Of a stretch of DNA of 40,336 nucleotides, positions 11,968-20,706 are shown piece after piece. Position 1 is the stretch's first letter. Every line of letters begins with the position of its first letter. The stretch covers positions 1 to 40,336 of the forward strand of contig JADGOH010000003.1 of assembly GCA_017883025.1 (NCBI GenBank), read 5' to 3'. The notes beneath the pieces were generated by a model. The model ran no database searches and was not told the DNA's origin. It saw only the letters and a list, made by a program, of their open reading frames with translations. A program made the translations under genes and the position numbers. Source of the DNA: Acidimicrobiales bacterium (GTDB lineage: Bacteria; Actinomycetota; Acidimicrobiia; Acidimicrobiales; RAAP-2).

Positions 11968-14049
11968 TCAGGTCGACGGACTGTCGTCCCGGCGGTCCAC
12001 CAGGACGGGCCGCGGACCCCGGCGTGCCCGGTCGACGACCAGCAGCATCGCACCCGCCAGCGCGAGGACGACGGCGATCCCGAGGGGCAGTCGGACGTCC
12101 TCACCGGTCATGGCCAGTCCGCCACCCGACGCCCCGGTGTCGGTGGCGGCCACGCCGCCGCCCAGGGTCGTGGTCGTGGTCGCCGGAGCGGCCGTGGTCG
12201 TGGTGGTGGTCGGGGGCGTGGCCGTCAGGGCATTGGTGAACGCACACGTGACGTGCGGGTCGGCGGGCGTCAGGGTGACCAGCACGTCCGTCGACGTCGG
12301 GTCGGTGCTGGCGCCGTTGCAGGTGATCGGCTGTGGGGTCCAGGTGCCACCGGGCGTGTCGGCGGGACCCGTCTCCACGATCGAGTACTGCCCGAGGTCG
12401 AGCGCGTCGAGCGAGTAGTCACCGGAGACCTGCGTGGCGGTGGTCGCCACCCCTGCCTGGATGGTGGTGGCCGAGTAGACGGGGTCGGCGGTGTCCCCCT
12501 CGCCGGTGGGAACGGTCGGGACGATGGCGAACTCGGTTGTACCGGTTCCGCCCGTGGTCGTCTTGGTGAGGGTGATCGAGCCGGTCGGGGTGAACGTGTT
12601 GGTGAGGAGGCAGTCGAACGGCGTGTTGCCGGGGGGCGGCACCGACTGGGGGATCAACACATGGAAGAGCAGTGGGTCGTTCGGGTCGGGCGCCTCCGTG
12701 GTGCCGTTGCACTCGAGTGCCGACAGCGTCCAGGAACCGGCCGGCGTCGTGGCGGGGAGTTGCTCGCTCACGTCGTACGTGGCTCCTCCCACCGGGATGG
12801 CGTCGGCCGTGGTCCCCACCAGGACCGGCACGCTGTCCACCAGGGTGGTCGCGCTCAGGTCGAGTGCGGGTACGCTCGGCGGCTTCACCGTGATCGGGAA
12901 CGGCCCGCCCACACCACCGACGGTCTGCTTGAACAGGCTGAGTTGGGTGACGTTGGGGTCGTCCACGTACGTGCAGGTGACGGCATCCCCGGCGCCGGCC
13001 ACCAAGTTCGCGACCTCGGGATCCGTGGTGGAGGTGTACGGCGAGCCGGAGCTGAACGCGTTCCCGTTGATCGTGCTGGTGCCGAGGGTGCTCGTGCAGG
13101 TCACCGAGGCGAAGTTGAAGTCCGGGCTGAACAGGTCTGTCGGGTCGCTCGGATGGTTCGGGTTGGGGACCAGCTCGCGGAAGTTCCACGGGGTCGCCGA
13201 GGCGCGGACGAAGGTGATCGACTGTGCCGTCGACGCCGTGAAGTCACCATTGGCGTTGTAGGAGATGTCGCCCCGGAAGTGGAAGATCTCCGGGCTCTCC
13301 GCTCCCTGCCCCAGCTGCTTGACGACCGTCACCGTGGCGGCGGGCTTGGGCGGCGTGACGGCGTAGTAGTAGCAGAACACGTGGGTCTGGCCCGAGGGGA
13401 AGCCGACCCACTCCACGTTGTCCCCGTTGAGGTTGTCGACGGCGCAGCGCAACGCGCCGAACCCGTACTTGCCGGCGCCGAACGCGCCGCTGCCCAAGGG
13501 GTCGGTCGTGGTGCCGCCCTGGAGCCAGAGCTGGTGGTTGGACGCCTGGGTCACCTGCGCTTGCGTGAGGGTGGTGGTGACGGCGCCGGCGATCGTGGAT
13601 CCCGTGGGGTTCCCTTTCGTGTCGAGGAGGGGGACCGAAGCCTGTGAGGTGAACGGCGGCGACACCGGGTTCGACACCCTGGACAGGTTGGTGCCCGGCG
13701 TCTTGCCGTTGATTCCGTTTCCGAACTGGAACTGCCAACCGGACAGCGGGGTGCAGTTGGGCTGGTTCGGAGTCTCGACCGACGGGGCGATCGGCTGTCC
13801 GGAGACGTAGGCGGTGTTCGCCCCCAGGTTCTGCAGGCTCTCCTGGATGTTGTTCCGGGCCAGGTTGGCCGTGATGTCCTGATAGGTGCCGCATTGTCGG
13901 GCCACGAACGTGACGAGGTAGGTCCCGGGCGACGCCGCCTGGGCCGACGGCCCGACCGCCTGGGTGAGCACGGCCGCCACCGGAGCGAGGGCAAGGAGGG
14001 CGACCCCGGCGGTGCGGATCCGATGACTGCTCCGACGGTGACGGTCCAC
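11968..14049 (-). CDS. Secreted, sortase-anchored surface protein with repeated prealbumin-like (DUF5979/SpaA-like) domains
   Basis: GTG start VDRHRRSSHRIRTAGVALLALAPVAAVLTQAV signal peptide; repeats SITLTKTTTGG.../LSLFKQTVGGVGG.../VTVVKQLGQGAES...; Thr-rich linker; C-terminal LAMTGEDVRLPLGIAVVLALAGAMLLVVDRARR. Confidence 0.88.
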   Translation of the reverse strand: MDRHRRSSHRIRTAGVALLALAPVAAVLTQAVGPSAQAASPGTYLVTFVARQCGTYQDITANLARNNIQESLQNLGANTAYVSGQPIAPSVETPNQPNCTPLSGWQFQFGNGINGKTPGTNLSRVSNPVSPPFTSQASVPLLDTKGNPTGSTIAGAVTTTLTQAQVTQASNHQLWLQGGTTTDPLGSGAFGAGKYGFGALRCAVDNLNGDNVEWVGFPSGQTHVFCYYYAVTPPKPAATVTVVKQLGQGAESPEIFHFRGDISYNANGDFTASTAQSITFVRASATPWNFRELVPNPNHPSDPTDLFSPDFNFASVTCTSTLGTSTINGNAFSSGSPYTSTTDPEVANLVAGAGDAVTCTYVDDPNVTQLSLFKQTVGGVGGPFPITVKPPSVPALDLSATTLVDSVPVLVGTTADAIPVGGATYDVSEQLPATTPAGSWTLSALECNGTTEAPDPNDPLLFHVLIPQSVPPPGNTPFDCLLTNTFTPTGSITLTKTTTGGTGTTEFAIVPTVPTGEGDTADPVYSATTIQAGVATTATQVSGDYSLDALDLGQYSIVETGPADTPGGTWTPQPITCNGASTDPTSTDVLVTLTPADPHVTCAFTNALTATPPTTTTTTAAPATTTTTLGGGVAATDTGASGGGLAMTGEDVRLPLGIAVVLALAGAMLLVVDRARRGPRPVLVDRRDDSPST

Positions 14050-14148
14050 CGTCCAAGTTTCCCACAGCCGGCTGTCGGCGGGCCGTGATGGTCGAACGGT
14101 GCGCCCGTTCCCGATCGTCCGATCGTCCCCGCCGGCCCGAGCGTCCCC

Positions 14149-14483
14149 CTGTCCGAGACGAAGGCCGGGCTCTTCAAGGCGCTGGGCCATCCGGCCCGGA
14201 TCCGCTGCCTCGAGATCCTCGCCTCCGGCGAGCGGTCGGTCGACGAGCTCCAGTCCCTGGTCGGATCGAGCTGTCCCACCTGTCCCACCTGTCCCAGCAG
14301 CTCGGCGTCCTGCGCTGTGCCGGACCGGTGTCGTCCGGCAAGGCCGGATCGTCGGTCCTCTATTCCACCAAGGACCCGGAGCTGATCGAGCTGATGGCCG
14401 TCGCCCGCCGGCTCCTGGTGGGCTCGTTGCTCGAGACCCACACGTCGCTCGCGGGCCTCGAGGAGCCGGTGACCGGATCGTGA
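14149..14483 (+). pseudogene. ArsR-family HTH regulator remnant (frameshifted, no standard start codon)
   Basis: Frame 1: LSETKAGLFKALGHPARIRCLEILASGERSVDELQSLVG; after a -1 shift near 14267: IELSHLSHLSQQLGVLRCAGPVSSGKAGSSVLYSTKDPELIELMAVARRLLVGSL. Confidence 0.82.
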
Positions 14484-14707
14484 CGTCCCGTCCGGCCGAC
14501 ACGACCGCACGGGCCGTGTGGAGCCCACCCGATTCCTGCCCCGTCGGGCCGGCTACCGCGGGATGGCGCGTCCGTGGCGGCACGACGTGGTCGTCGGGGG
14601 TCTTCGGCGGCTCCGACCTGCAGGTGTCCGGCCCGACCGGGGCCATGGTGGTGGTGCTCCTGCCGGTGGTGGCGCACTTCGGCGCCGGGGCGGTGCACCC
14701 CGGCTGA
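14480..14707 (+). pseudogene. SulP-family anion transporter remnant (truncated, frame-disrupted)
   Basis: VFGGSDLQVSGPTGAMVVVLLPVVAHFGAGAV matches the SulP N-terminal signature; a preceding fragment FLPRRAGYRGMARPWRHDVVVGG lies in another frame; the rest of the transporter is absent. Confidence 0.75.
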
Positions 14708-14745
14708 GCGCCGGGTGCCGACCGGTACCGGTCGGTCGGGTCCGC

Positions 14746-16086
14746 TCAGGCGGCGTCCATGCGACGACGCAGCTCGGCCAGCAGCCCGTCCACGGGGACT
14801 CGCACCTGCTCGGTCGTGTCGCGGTCGCGCACGGTCACGGCGTGGTCCTCGAGCGAGTCGAAGTCGACGGTCACGCACCACGGCGTCCCGACCTCGTCCT
14901 GACGGCGGTAGCGCTTGCCGATCGACTGGGTGGTGTCGTAGTCGCACATGAACTGGGGCTGGAGCATGCCGAGCACGGAGCGGGCCAGCGGCTCGAGGGT
15001 CTCCTTCTTCGACAGCGGGAGCACCCCCACCTGGTAGGGGGCCAGCCTCGGGTGGAGCCTCAGGAGGGTGCGGGGCTCGCCTCCGACCTCGTCCTCCGTG
15101 TAGGCGGCCAGCAGGAAGGCCATCATGGTGCGGGTGGCGCCGGCGGCCGGCTCGATCACATGGGGCACGTAGCGCTCGTTGGCCGCCTGGTCGTAGTACT
15201 CGAGCTTCTCCCCCGATGCCGCGGCGTGGGCCCTGAGGTCGAAGTCGGACCGGTTGGCGATCCCCTCGAGCTCGTCCCATCCCCACGGGAAGCGGAACTC
15301 CACGTCGGCGGTGCCCGACGAGTAATGGGACAGCTCGCTCGCCTCGTGGTGTCGCAAGCGCAGCTGGTCCTCGGTGATGCCGAGGTCCAGGTACCACCGG
15401 TAGCGCTGGTCGAGCCAGTACTCGAACCACTGCTGGGCCTCGGCCGGCGGCACGAAGTACTCCATCTCCATCTGCTCGAACTCCCGGGTCCGGAAGACGA
15501 AGTTCTGGGGGGTGATCTCGTTGCGGAACGACTTGCCGACCTGGGCGATGCCGAACGGCGGCTTCATACGCGTGGTCTGGAGCACGTTGAGGAAGTTGAT
15601 GAACATGCCCTGCGCCGTCTCGGGGCGGAGGTAGGCGACGGCACCCTCGTCCTCGAGTGGGCCGGCGTGGGTCTTGAACATCAGGTTGAAGGCCCTCGCC
15701 TCGGTGAACTCGGTCGAGCCGCAGGCGGGGCACACCCCGTCGATCTTGTCCTCGCGCCAGCGCTGGTGGCACTTCATGCAGTCGACGAGCGGGTCGGTGA
15801 AGGTGGCCAGGTGGCCGGAGGCGGCCCACACCGCGGGTGGCGACAGGATGGCCGCGTCCAGGCCGACGACGTCGTCGCGGCGCTGGACCATCGACTCCCA
15901 CCAGGCGTTCTTGACGTTGCGCAGGAGGTTGACCCCGAGCGGGCCGTAGTCGTAGGTGGAGCGGAAGCCGCCGTAGATCTCGGCCGACTGGAAGATGAAG
16001 CCGCGCCGCTTGCAGAGGCCGACCACCTTCTCCATGAGGTCGGCGCGGTCGGGCTGCATCTCGGGGTTGGCTTCCGGCTCGGGCAT
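14746..16086 (-). CDS. glyS: Glycyl-tRNA synthetase (alpha2/dimeric type)
   Basis: AEIYGGFRSTYDYGPLGVNLLRNVKNAWW; DCMKCHQRWREDKIDGVCPACG; ETAQGMFINFLNVLQTTRMKPPFGIAQVGKSFRNEI. Confidence 0.97.
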   Translation of the reverse strand: MPEPEANPEMQPDRADLMEKVVGLCKRRGFIFQSAEIYGGFRSTYDYGPLGVNLLRNVKNAWWESMVQRRDDVVGLDAAILSPPAVWAASGHLATFTDPLVDCMKCHQRWREDKIDGVCPACGSTEFTEARAFNLMFKTHAGPLEDEGAVAYLRPETAQGMFINFLNVLQTTRMKPPFGIAQVGKSFRNEITPQNFVFRTREFEQMEMEYFVPPAEAQQWFEYWLDQRYRWYLDLGITEDQLRLRHHEASELSHYSSGTADVEFRFPWGWDELEGIANRSDFDLRAHAAASGEKLEYYDQAANERYVPHVIEPAAGATRTMMAFLLAAYTEDEVGGEPRTLLRLHPRLAPYQVGVLPLSKKETLEPLARSVLGMLQPQFMCDYDTTQSIGKRYRRQDEVGTPWCVTVDFDSLEDHAVTVRDRDTTEQVRVPVDGLLAELRRRMDAA

Positions 16087-16224
16087 AGGCGGCAAGCGTA
16101 CCGGGTGCTCCTGGTCGCCCGACCCCGGGCCCGGTACCGGCGGCCAGGACCCCTTGCGTCGTTTCCGGGCCGATCGCACGCCGGGCCGCCACCCGGATTC
16201 GGATCGTCGGGTCCCCTCCTGCGG

Positions 16225-17346
16225 TCAGCCGGGGTCCGGGTCCGCGAGGTAGCCCGTGACGGCGTTGGCCAGCAGTCGGCCCCGGACGGTCAGGACGGCC
16301 CGGTCGCCCACCCGCTCCACCAGCCCCTCGAGGTCGGGGTCTTCGGGCAGCGCCCCGGACGGCACGCCCCTCGAGGTCCGCAGCGCCAGCGCCAGCGCCT
16401 CGAATCGGCGTCGGCCGGCGTCGAGCACCTCCTCGCCGGCCACCGTCGACCCGTCGGCCCCGATCAGCGCCACGTAGCGGTCGGGCGTGCGCACGTTCCA
16501 CCAGCGTCGGCCGGCCCGATGGGAGTGGGCGGCAGAGCCGATGCCCCGGTAGTCGCCCTGGTCCCAGTACAGCTGGTTGTGGCGACACTCGTGACCCGGG
16601 AGGGCCCAGTTCGAGATCTCCTCCCACCGGTACCCGGCGGCGGACAGGACGCGGTCGGCCGTCTCGTACCGGCCCGCCTGCACGTCGTCGTCCGGGTGGC
16701 GGTCCGGCACCCGGTCGAGCGGGGTGCCCGGCTCGACGGTCAGGGCGTAGGCGCTGATGTGCGGCGGGGGCGCCGGCAACCCCAGCACGTCGGCCAGGCT
16801 GCGCTCCCAGTCCTCGTCGCGCTCCCCCGCCCCGCCCAGGATCAGGTCCATGTTCCACGATGCGAAGCCGGCCTCGGCGACCAGTGCGGCGGCGTCGGTC
16901 ACGTGGGCCGGACCGTGGCGGCGGCCCAGGCCCTCCAGCACGTGACCCACGGTCGACTGCACCCCGAGCGACACCCGGGTGACGCCGGCCGCCCGGTAGG
17001 TGGCGAGCAGTTCGGGTGTCACGTCCTCGGGGTTGCACTCGACGGTCACCTCGGCGTCGGACGCCACCGGCACGGCGGCGAGCACCGACACCAGCAGATC
17101 GGCCGGGAGCCGCGACGGGGTGCCGCCGCCCACGAAGACCGAGGCCGCCGCGGGCATGCCCTCGCGCTCGACGGCACGCCGCAGCTCGGTCACGCAGGCC
17201 GCCGCGTACGCCTCCATCAGGTGGTCGCGGTCGGTGTAGGTGGCGAAGGCGCAGTAGTCGCACCGGTGCCGGCAGAACGGCACGTGCACGTACACGCCGA
17301 ACGACGTGGCGGCGTCAGGCTCCGGGGTCGGCGGGTCGGCGGTCAA
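16225..17346 (-). CDS. hemW: HemW-like radical SAM protein (coproporphyrinogen III oxidase family)
   Basis: FGVYVHVPFCRHRCDYCAFATYTDRDHL (CxxxCxxC), FVGGGTPSRLP, VTVECNPEDVTPELL; probable TTG start overlapping the phr stop. Confidence 0.9.
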   Translation of the reverse strand: MTADPPTPEPDAATSFGVYVHVPFCRHRCDYCAFATYTDRDHLMEAYAAACVTELRRAVEREGMPAAASVFVGGGTPSRLPADLLVSVLAAVPVASDAEVTVECNPEDVTPELLATYRAAGVTRVSLGVQSTVGHVLEGLGRRHGPAHVTDAAALVAEAGFASWNMDLILGGAGERDEDWERSLADVLGLPAPPPHISAYALTVEPGTPLDRVPDRHPDDDVQAGRYETADRVLSAAGYRWEEISNWALPGHECRHNQLYWDQGDYRGIGSAAHSHRAGRRWWNVRTPDRYVALIGADGSTVAGEEVLDAGRRRFEALALALRTSRGVPSGALPEDPDLEGLVERVGDRAVLTVRGRLLANAVTGYLADPDPG

Positions 17347-18710
17347 GACGGCCCGGCCGCACCGGCCGCGGCCGCTCTGGCCTCGTCCCACCGGGCCAGT
17401 GCCTCGACACGTTCGGTGGCGTGGTCGACGATCGGGGCCGGGTACCCGGACGATCCGTGCTCCGGCACGTACCGGGCCACGTAGGCACCGTCCGGGTCGA
17501 ACCGCTCGGCCTGCCGGTCGGGACTGAACACCCGGTGGAACGGCGCGGCGTCGGTCCCGGTGCCGGCCACCCACTGCCACCCGTGGTTGTTGGAGGCCAG
17601 GTCACCGTCGATCAGCTGGTCCATGAAGTGGGCGGCACCCCGGCGCCAGTCGAGGTGGAGGTCCTTGACCAGGAACGAGGCGGTCAGCATGCGCACGCGG
17701 TTGTGCATCCACCCCTCGGCGCGCAGTTGGCGCATCCCGGCGTCCACCAACGGGTAGCCGGTGCGTCCTTGGGCCCACGCGGCGAACCGTGCATCGGCCT
17801 CGGGCCCGGAGTCCCACCGCAGGAACCGGCCGGCCGGGGCCAGCGGCTCCCAGGCAGAGTCCGGGCGGTGCCAGAGCACGTCGGCGTAGAACTCGCGCCA
17901 GGCCAGTTCGGACCGGAACACGTCGCCGGAGGGGCCGGCCGGGACCCGGGCCAGCACCTGGCGGGGGTGGATCGTGCCGAACCGGAGGTGGGGTGACAAC
18001 CGCGACGTGCCGGCCAGGTCGGGACGGTCCCGGTCGGCGGCGTACGTGGCGACAGGCCCGCCGAGGAACGCGTCGAGCAGCCCGGCGGCCGCGGACTCGC
18101 CCGTGGCCGTCCGGACCGGCGCGACCGCCGACGGGTCGCGCACGAGGTCGCCCCAGGCGATGTCGCTCGCCACGGTGGCCCAGGTGGCGCCGGTCGGACG
18201 CCCGGTCGGCCTCGGCCAACCGTGGGCCTCCCACGCCCGGCGGAACGGGGTGAAGACCCGGTACGGGTCGCCGGACCCCGTCGTCACCCGTCCGGGCGAC
18301 ACCGCGTAGGGAGACCCGACGAGACGCAGCGACCTCCCCGCCGCCGACAGGGCGGCCGCCACCCGGGCGTCACGCCGGCGGCCGTACGGGGCACAGTCCC
18401 CGGTGGCCACGACCACCTCGGCGCCGGCTTCGGCCGCCACCTGCGGGACCACGTCCTCCGGCCGGCCGCGCCGGAGTGTCAGCCTCCCGTCGAGCGCGAG
18501 TTCGAGCCCGCCCAGGGTCCGCACCAGGTAGTCCTGGCGGTTGGGCCCACCCGAGGCCAGCAGCCCGTCGTCGGCCACGAAGAGCGGCACCACCGGCCGC
18601 CCCGTGGCACGTGCCTCGTCGACGGCGGCCAGCAGGGCCGGGTGGTCGGCGAGTCGCAGATCGCGGCGGAACCAGAACACGACGGAGGAGTTCGGCGTGG
18701 ACGTGGTCAC
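17343..18710 (-). CDS. phr: Deoxyribodipyrimidine photolyase / cryptochrome family
   Basis: VVFWFRRDLRLADHPAL; SRLSPHLRFGTIHPRQV; GRTGYPLVDAGMRQLRAEGWMHNRVRMLTASFLVKDLHLDWRRGAAHFMDQLIDGDLASNNHGWQW. Confidence 0.96.
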   Translation of the reverse strand: MTTSTPNSSVVFWFRRDLRLADHPALLAAVDEARATGRPVVPLFVADDGLLASGGPNRQDYLVRTLGGLELALDGRLTLRRGRPEDVVPQVAAEAGAEVVVATGDCAPYGRRRDARVAAALSAAGRSLRLVGSPYAVSPGRVTTGSGDPYRVFTPFRRAWEAHGWPRPTGRPTGATWATVASDIAWGDLVRDPSAVAPVRTATGESAAAGLLDAFLGGPVATYAADRDRPDLAGTSRLSPHLRFGTIHPRQVLARVPAGPSGDVFRSELAWREFYADVLWHRPDSAWEPLAPAGRFLRWDSGPEADARFAAWAQGRTGYPLVDAGMRQLRAEGWMHNRVRMLTASFLVKDLHLDWRRGAAHFMDQLIDGDLASNNHGWQWVAGTGTDAAPFHRVFSPDRQAERFDPDGAYVARYVPEHGSSGYPAPIVDHATERVEALARWDEARAAAAGAAGPS

Positions 18711-18726
18711 CGGTGTGCGCCCGTGG

Positions 18727-19452
18727 TCAGGAGACCTGGCCGGCCCGGACCGCCCGGAGCCGGCGGTCGAGATGGGCCTCCATGGCCACGGTGGCGAGCG
18801 CCGTCACCTCGTCGGTGCTGGCCGAGTGGGGCTCGGCCAGCACTCCGGACAGCCCGCCGCCCAGGGTCCGGCGCAGCAGGGCGAGCCCGTCGGGCGACAG
18901 CGGCCGGCCCCGGCGGCACGACCGGCACAGGACGCCGCCCTCCACGATGTCGAAGGCGACCAGCTGCTCGTCGTCGTCCTCGCCGCACGAGACGCAGCCG
19001 TCGAGCACGGGGGCCGATCCCTCGAGGGCCAGGACCTTGAGGAAGAAGGCAGGTGCCACCATGGGCGAGTTGCGCTCGGCGAGCGCGGCGAGGGCCCCGA
19101 CCGCCATCTGGTAGAGCCGGGGGTTGGCGTGGCGCTCCTGACCCACCTGGTCGACCACCTCCAGCATCGACAACGCGGCGGACACCCGGTCGAGGTCCTC
19201 GCGCACCGGCCGGAACGTGTCGATGACCTCGACCTGGTTGATCGTGTCGAGGTCGCCCCGGCCCTGCCACCCGAGCAGTGCGACATGGCTGAGCGGCTCG
19301 AGGCGGGACCCGAACTTGGACGTCGTCCGGCGCACGCCCTTGGCCACGGCGCGGACCTTGCCGTGGTGCTCGGTCATCAGGGTCACGATCCGGTCCGCCT
19401 CGCCCAGGCGGATGGTGCGCAGCACCACCCCCCGGTCGCGGAACTGGGTCAT
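18727..19452 (-). CDS. recO: DNA repair protein RecO
   Basis: MTQFRDRGVVLRTIRLGEADRIVTLMTEHHGKVRAVAKGVRRTTSKFGSRLEPLSH; zinc site CVSCGE...LCRSC. Confidence 0.95.
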   Translation of the reverse strand: MTQFRDRGVVLRTIRLGEADRIVTLMTEHHGKVRAVAKGVRRTTSKFGSRLEPLSHVALLGWQGRGDLDTINQVEVIDTFRPVREDLDRVSAALSMLEVVDQVGQERHANPRLYQMAVGALAALAERNSPMVAPAFFLKVLALEGSAPVLDGCVSCGEDDDEQLVAFDIVEGGVLCRSCRRGRPLSPDGLALLRRTLGGGLSGVLAEPHSASTDEVTALATVAMEAHLDRRLRAVRAGQVS

Positions 19453-19808
19453 CGTGCGGCGCCGGGCCCCCCGGCCGGGGTGCCGTCGGCGTCGTCGTCC
19501 GCGGGCGCACGGCGTCCCTCGCCGTAGAGCGTCGACACCGGCACGGGATCGAGGTCGGGGCGGTTGAACCGCGGTGCCGGGCGGCCCGCCCGTCGGCCGC
19601 TCACCAGGTTCCCCATGCCGATCATGACGACCAGGACGGCCGGGATCACGACGAACGGGGCCGCGGCGGTGAACCCGGCGTGCCACGCCAGCACGACACC
19701 GGCGTAGACGATGAGGCCGACCACCCAGCCGGTGATGATCCACACGCCCCCGGCGTCGTCGCGCACCCGCTCGGGCACACCGCCGGCCCGCGCCGGGACT
19801 CGCCTCAC
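19449..19808 (-). CDS. Small two-TM membrane protein of unknown function
   Basis: GTG start VRRVPARAG...VWIITGWVVGLIVYAGVVLAWHAGFTAAAPFVVIPAVLVVMIGMGNLVSGR; 4-nt overlaps with uppS and recO. Confidence 0.75.
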   Translation of the reverse strand: MRRVPARAGGVPERVRDDAGGVWIITGWVVGLIVYAGVVLAWHAGFTAAAPFVVIPAVLVVMIGMGNLVSGRRAGRPAPRFNRPDLDPVPVSTLYGEGRRAPADDDADGTPAGGPGAAR

Positions 19809-20572
19809 GTGACACCCCCGTACCGACGCTGGCGGCGTTGGAAGTCCCGCACGGCGGCGAAGAGGTGCGTGCGCCGGAAGTCGGGCCACAGCACTTCGTC
19901 GAAGACGAGCTCGCTGTAGGCCAGCTGCCACAGCAGGAAGTTGGACACCCGGTGCTCGCCCGAGGTCCGGATGACCAGGTCGGGGTCGGGTTGGTCGGGG
20001 AAGTACAGATGGGACCGGATCGCCTTCTCTGTGACCTTGTCGGGCTTCACGCCCTCGGACACGAGGGCCTGCACGGCGTCGACGATCTCGGCCCGGCCGC
20101 CGTAATTGAACGCCATGGTGAGCGTGCAGCGGCGGTTGCCCTCGGTGAGCTCGATGGACTCGTCCATCCGCTTCAGCACCCGCTTCGGGACCCGCCAGTC
20201 GCGCCGGCCGGCGAACCGGATGCGGACGCCCTTGTCGTTGAGCTCGTCACGCCTGCGCATCAGGAGGCTCTCGTTGAAGCCCATCAGATAGCGGACCTCG
20301 TCGGGTGGCCTGCGCCAGTTTTCGGTGGAGAAGGCGTACATGGTGATCCACGGGATCCCGAGTTCGAGCGCCCCCTCGACGGCGTCGAGCAGTGCCGCCT
20401 CCCCGGCGGCGTGACCTTCGGTGCGGGGCAGGCCTCGCCGTGCCGCCCACCGGCCGTTCCCGTCCATCACGCACGCGACGTGCGCCGGGATCGGCCCGTC
20501 AGCGACGTCGGCGGCGGTCAGGATCTCGTCCCGCCCGCCCGTGTCCCCGGCGCTCCCCTGATCGTTGTCCAC
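19805..20572 (-). CDS. uppS: Isoprenyl transferase (undecaprenyl diphosphate synthase family)
   Basis: HVACVMDGNGRWAARRGLPRTEGHAAG; MYAFSTENWRRPPDEVRYLMGF; LVIRTSGEHRVSNFLLWQLAYSELVF. Confidence 0.96.
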   Translation of the reverse strand: MDNDQGSAGDTGGRDEILTAADVADGPIPAHVACVMDGNGRWAARRGLPRTEGHAAGEAALLDAVEGALELGIPWITMYAFSTENWRRPPDEVRYLMGFNESLLMRRRDELNDKGVRIRFAGRRDWRVPKRVLKRMDESIELTEGNRRCTLTMAFNYGGRAEIVDAVQALVSEGVKPDKVTEKAIRSHLYFPDQPDPDLVIRTSGEHRVSNFLLWQLAYSELVFDEVLWPDFRRTHLFAAVRDFQRRQRRYGGVT

Positions 20573-20706
20573 CCTTCGAACCTATCCCGTCGGCCGACCC
20601 GACCGTACCGTCCCGGCACCCTCCGGGCCCCGTCGCCGGGACTCGGGAGCGCCGCACCCGTGGCCCGGTGGTTGAGTCACCGCCCGGTGGCGACTAGACC
20701 CTCCCC

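Noticed and set aside
6540-12239. 1899-aa plus-strand ORF
   Set aside because: Antisense to sigA-upstream genes dnaG, ppdK and the sortase; low-complexity Gly/Arg/Val/His-rich translation typical of frame shadows in high-GC DNA.
16087-16224. Possible T-box or riboswitch upstream of glyS
   Set aside because: No T-box sequence, specifier loop or antiterminator recognised in this short region.
17343-17346. Overlap of phr stop and hemW start as an error
   Set aside because: Consistent with a TTG start and a 4-nt coupling overlap of the kind used throughout the window.
14518-17484. 988-aa plus-strand ORF
   Set aside because: Antisense shadow of glyS and hemW. Only its first ~25 residues are meaningful, as part of the decayed SulP sequence.
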